Below are positions 63,955 to 64,000 of a stretch of DNA of 64,000 nucleotides, piece after piece. Position numbers and translations under genes: made by a program. Source of the stretch: Trichobilharzia szidati (Eukaryota; Platyhelminthes; Trematoda; Strigeidida; Schistosomatidae); contig OX235273.1 of NCBI GenBank assembly GCA_944472155.2, positions 6,297,204 through 6,361,203 on the forward strand. The letters run 5' to 3'. The notes under the pieces were generated by a model. That model did not search any database. It saw only the letters and a list, made by a program, of their open reading frames with translations, and had not been told where the DNA came from. Position 1 is the first letter of the stretch. The number at the start of each line of letters is the position of its first letter.

Positions 63955-64000
63955 TATTATTATTATTATTATTATTGTGTCCTTTAATTCCTACAGGAAC
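63955..64000 (-). mobile_element. RTE-1 or SINE-A tail at right edge
   Basis: (ATT)n then GTGTCCTTTAATTCCTACAG then GAAC is the complement of the common 3' tail. The element continues beyond the window. Confidence 0.65.

Overview
The window is eukaryotic nuclear DNA from a blood-fluke-like flatworm, most likely Schistosoma or a close relative. Reasons: AT-rich DNA, phase-respecting GT-AG exons separated by very long introns, dense RTE and Penelope-like retroelement debris, and tRNA-derived SINEs that carry hammerhead-ribozyme-like cores as in the SM-alpha repeats of schistosomes. The species cannot be fixed from the sequence alone.

Two host genes are clear. The first is a SoxD-type transcription factor (SOX5/6/13 group) on the + strand. 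Four coding exons are visible: 2683-4310, 7814-7945, 23816-24116 and 44473-44876, with introns of about 3.5, 15.9 and 20.4 kb. The HMG box is split between exons 2 and 3. Exon 1 carries an asparagine/serine-rich N-terminal region with an apparent one-base frame break, and exon 4 an acidic tail. The second gene is an intact, single-exon ENY2 homologue (55697-55993, - strand), convergent with the Sox gene about 10.8 kb beyond its stop. A third, unrecognised and apparently broken coding region may lie at 60199-60690.

Nearly everything else is mobile DNA, named here by working labels. RTE-1 is an RTE-clade LINE whose 3' end is an A+T-rich microsatellite-like tail. RTE-2 is a second RTE-like LINE. 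The CR1/Jockey-like LINE ends in (ATT)n. PLE-1, PLE-2 and PLE-3 are Penelope-like elements with RT and GIY-YIG domains and inverted terminal arms. SINE-A is a tRNA-derived SINE that shares its 3' tail with RTE-1. SINE-B, SINE-C and SM-alpha-like repeats are tRNA-headed and hold hammerhead-like cores. All LINE and PLE copies are fragments; no full-length autonomous element is present.

Layout: 1-2.6 kb, transposon debris before the first visible Sox exon; 4.3-23.8 kb, the first two Sox introns, full of RTE, SINE and PLE copies; 24.1-44.5 kb, the third intron, holding one PLE-2, several RTE copies and three transposon-poor islands (29.8-32.3, 35.8-36.5 and 37.6-41.4 kb); 44.9-55.3 kb, intergenic nested retroelements; 55.7-56.0 kb, ENY2; 56.1-64 kb, more RTE/PLE/SINE material.

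The most notable observations are the SINE-A/RTE-1 shared tail (a likely SINE-LINE partnership), hammerhead-like motifs in three tRNA-headed SINE groups with a recurrent C3-to-A core change, repeated head-to-head SINE-B pairs, two perfect long inverted repeats (31 and 52 bp arms), and the exon 1 frame break at a slippery-type heptamer.
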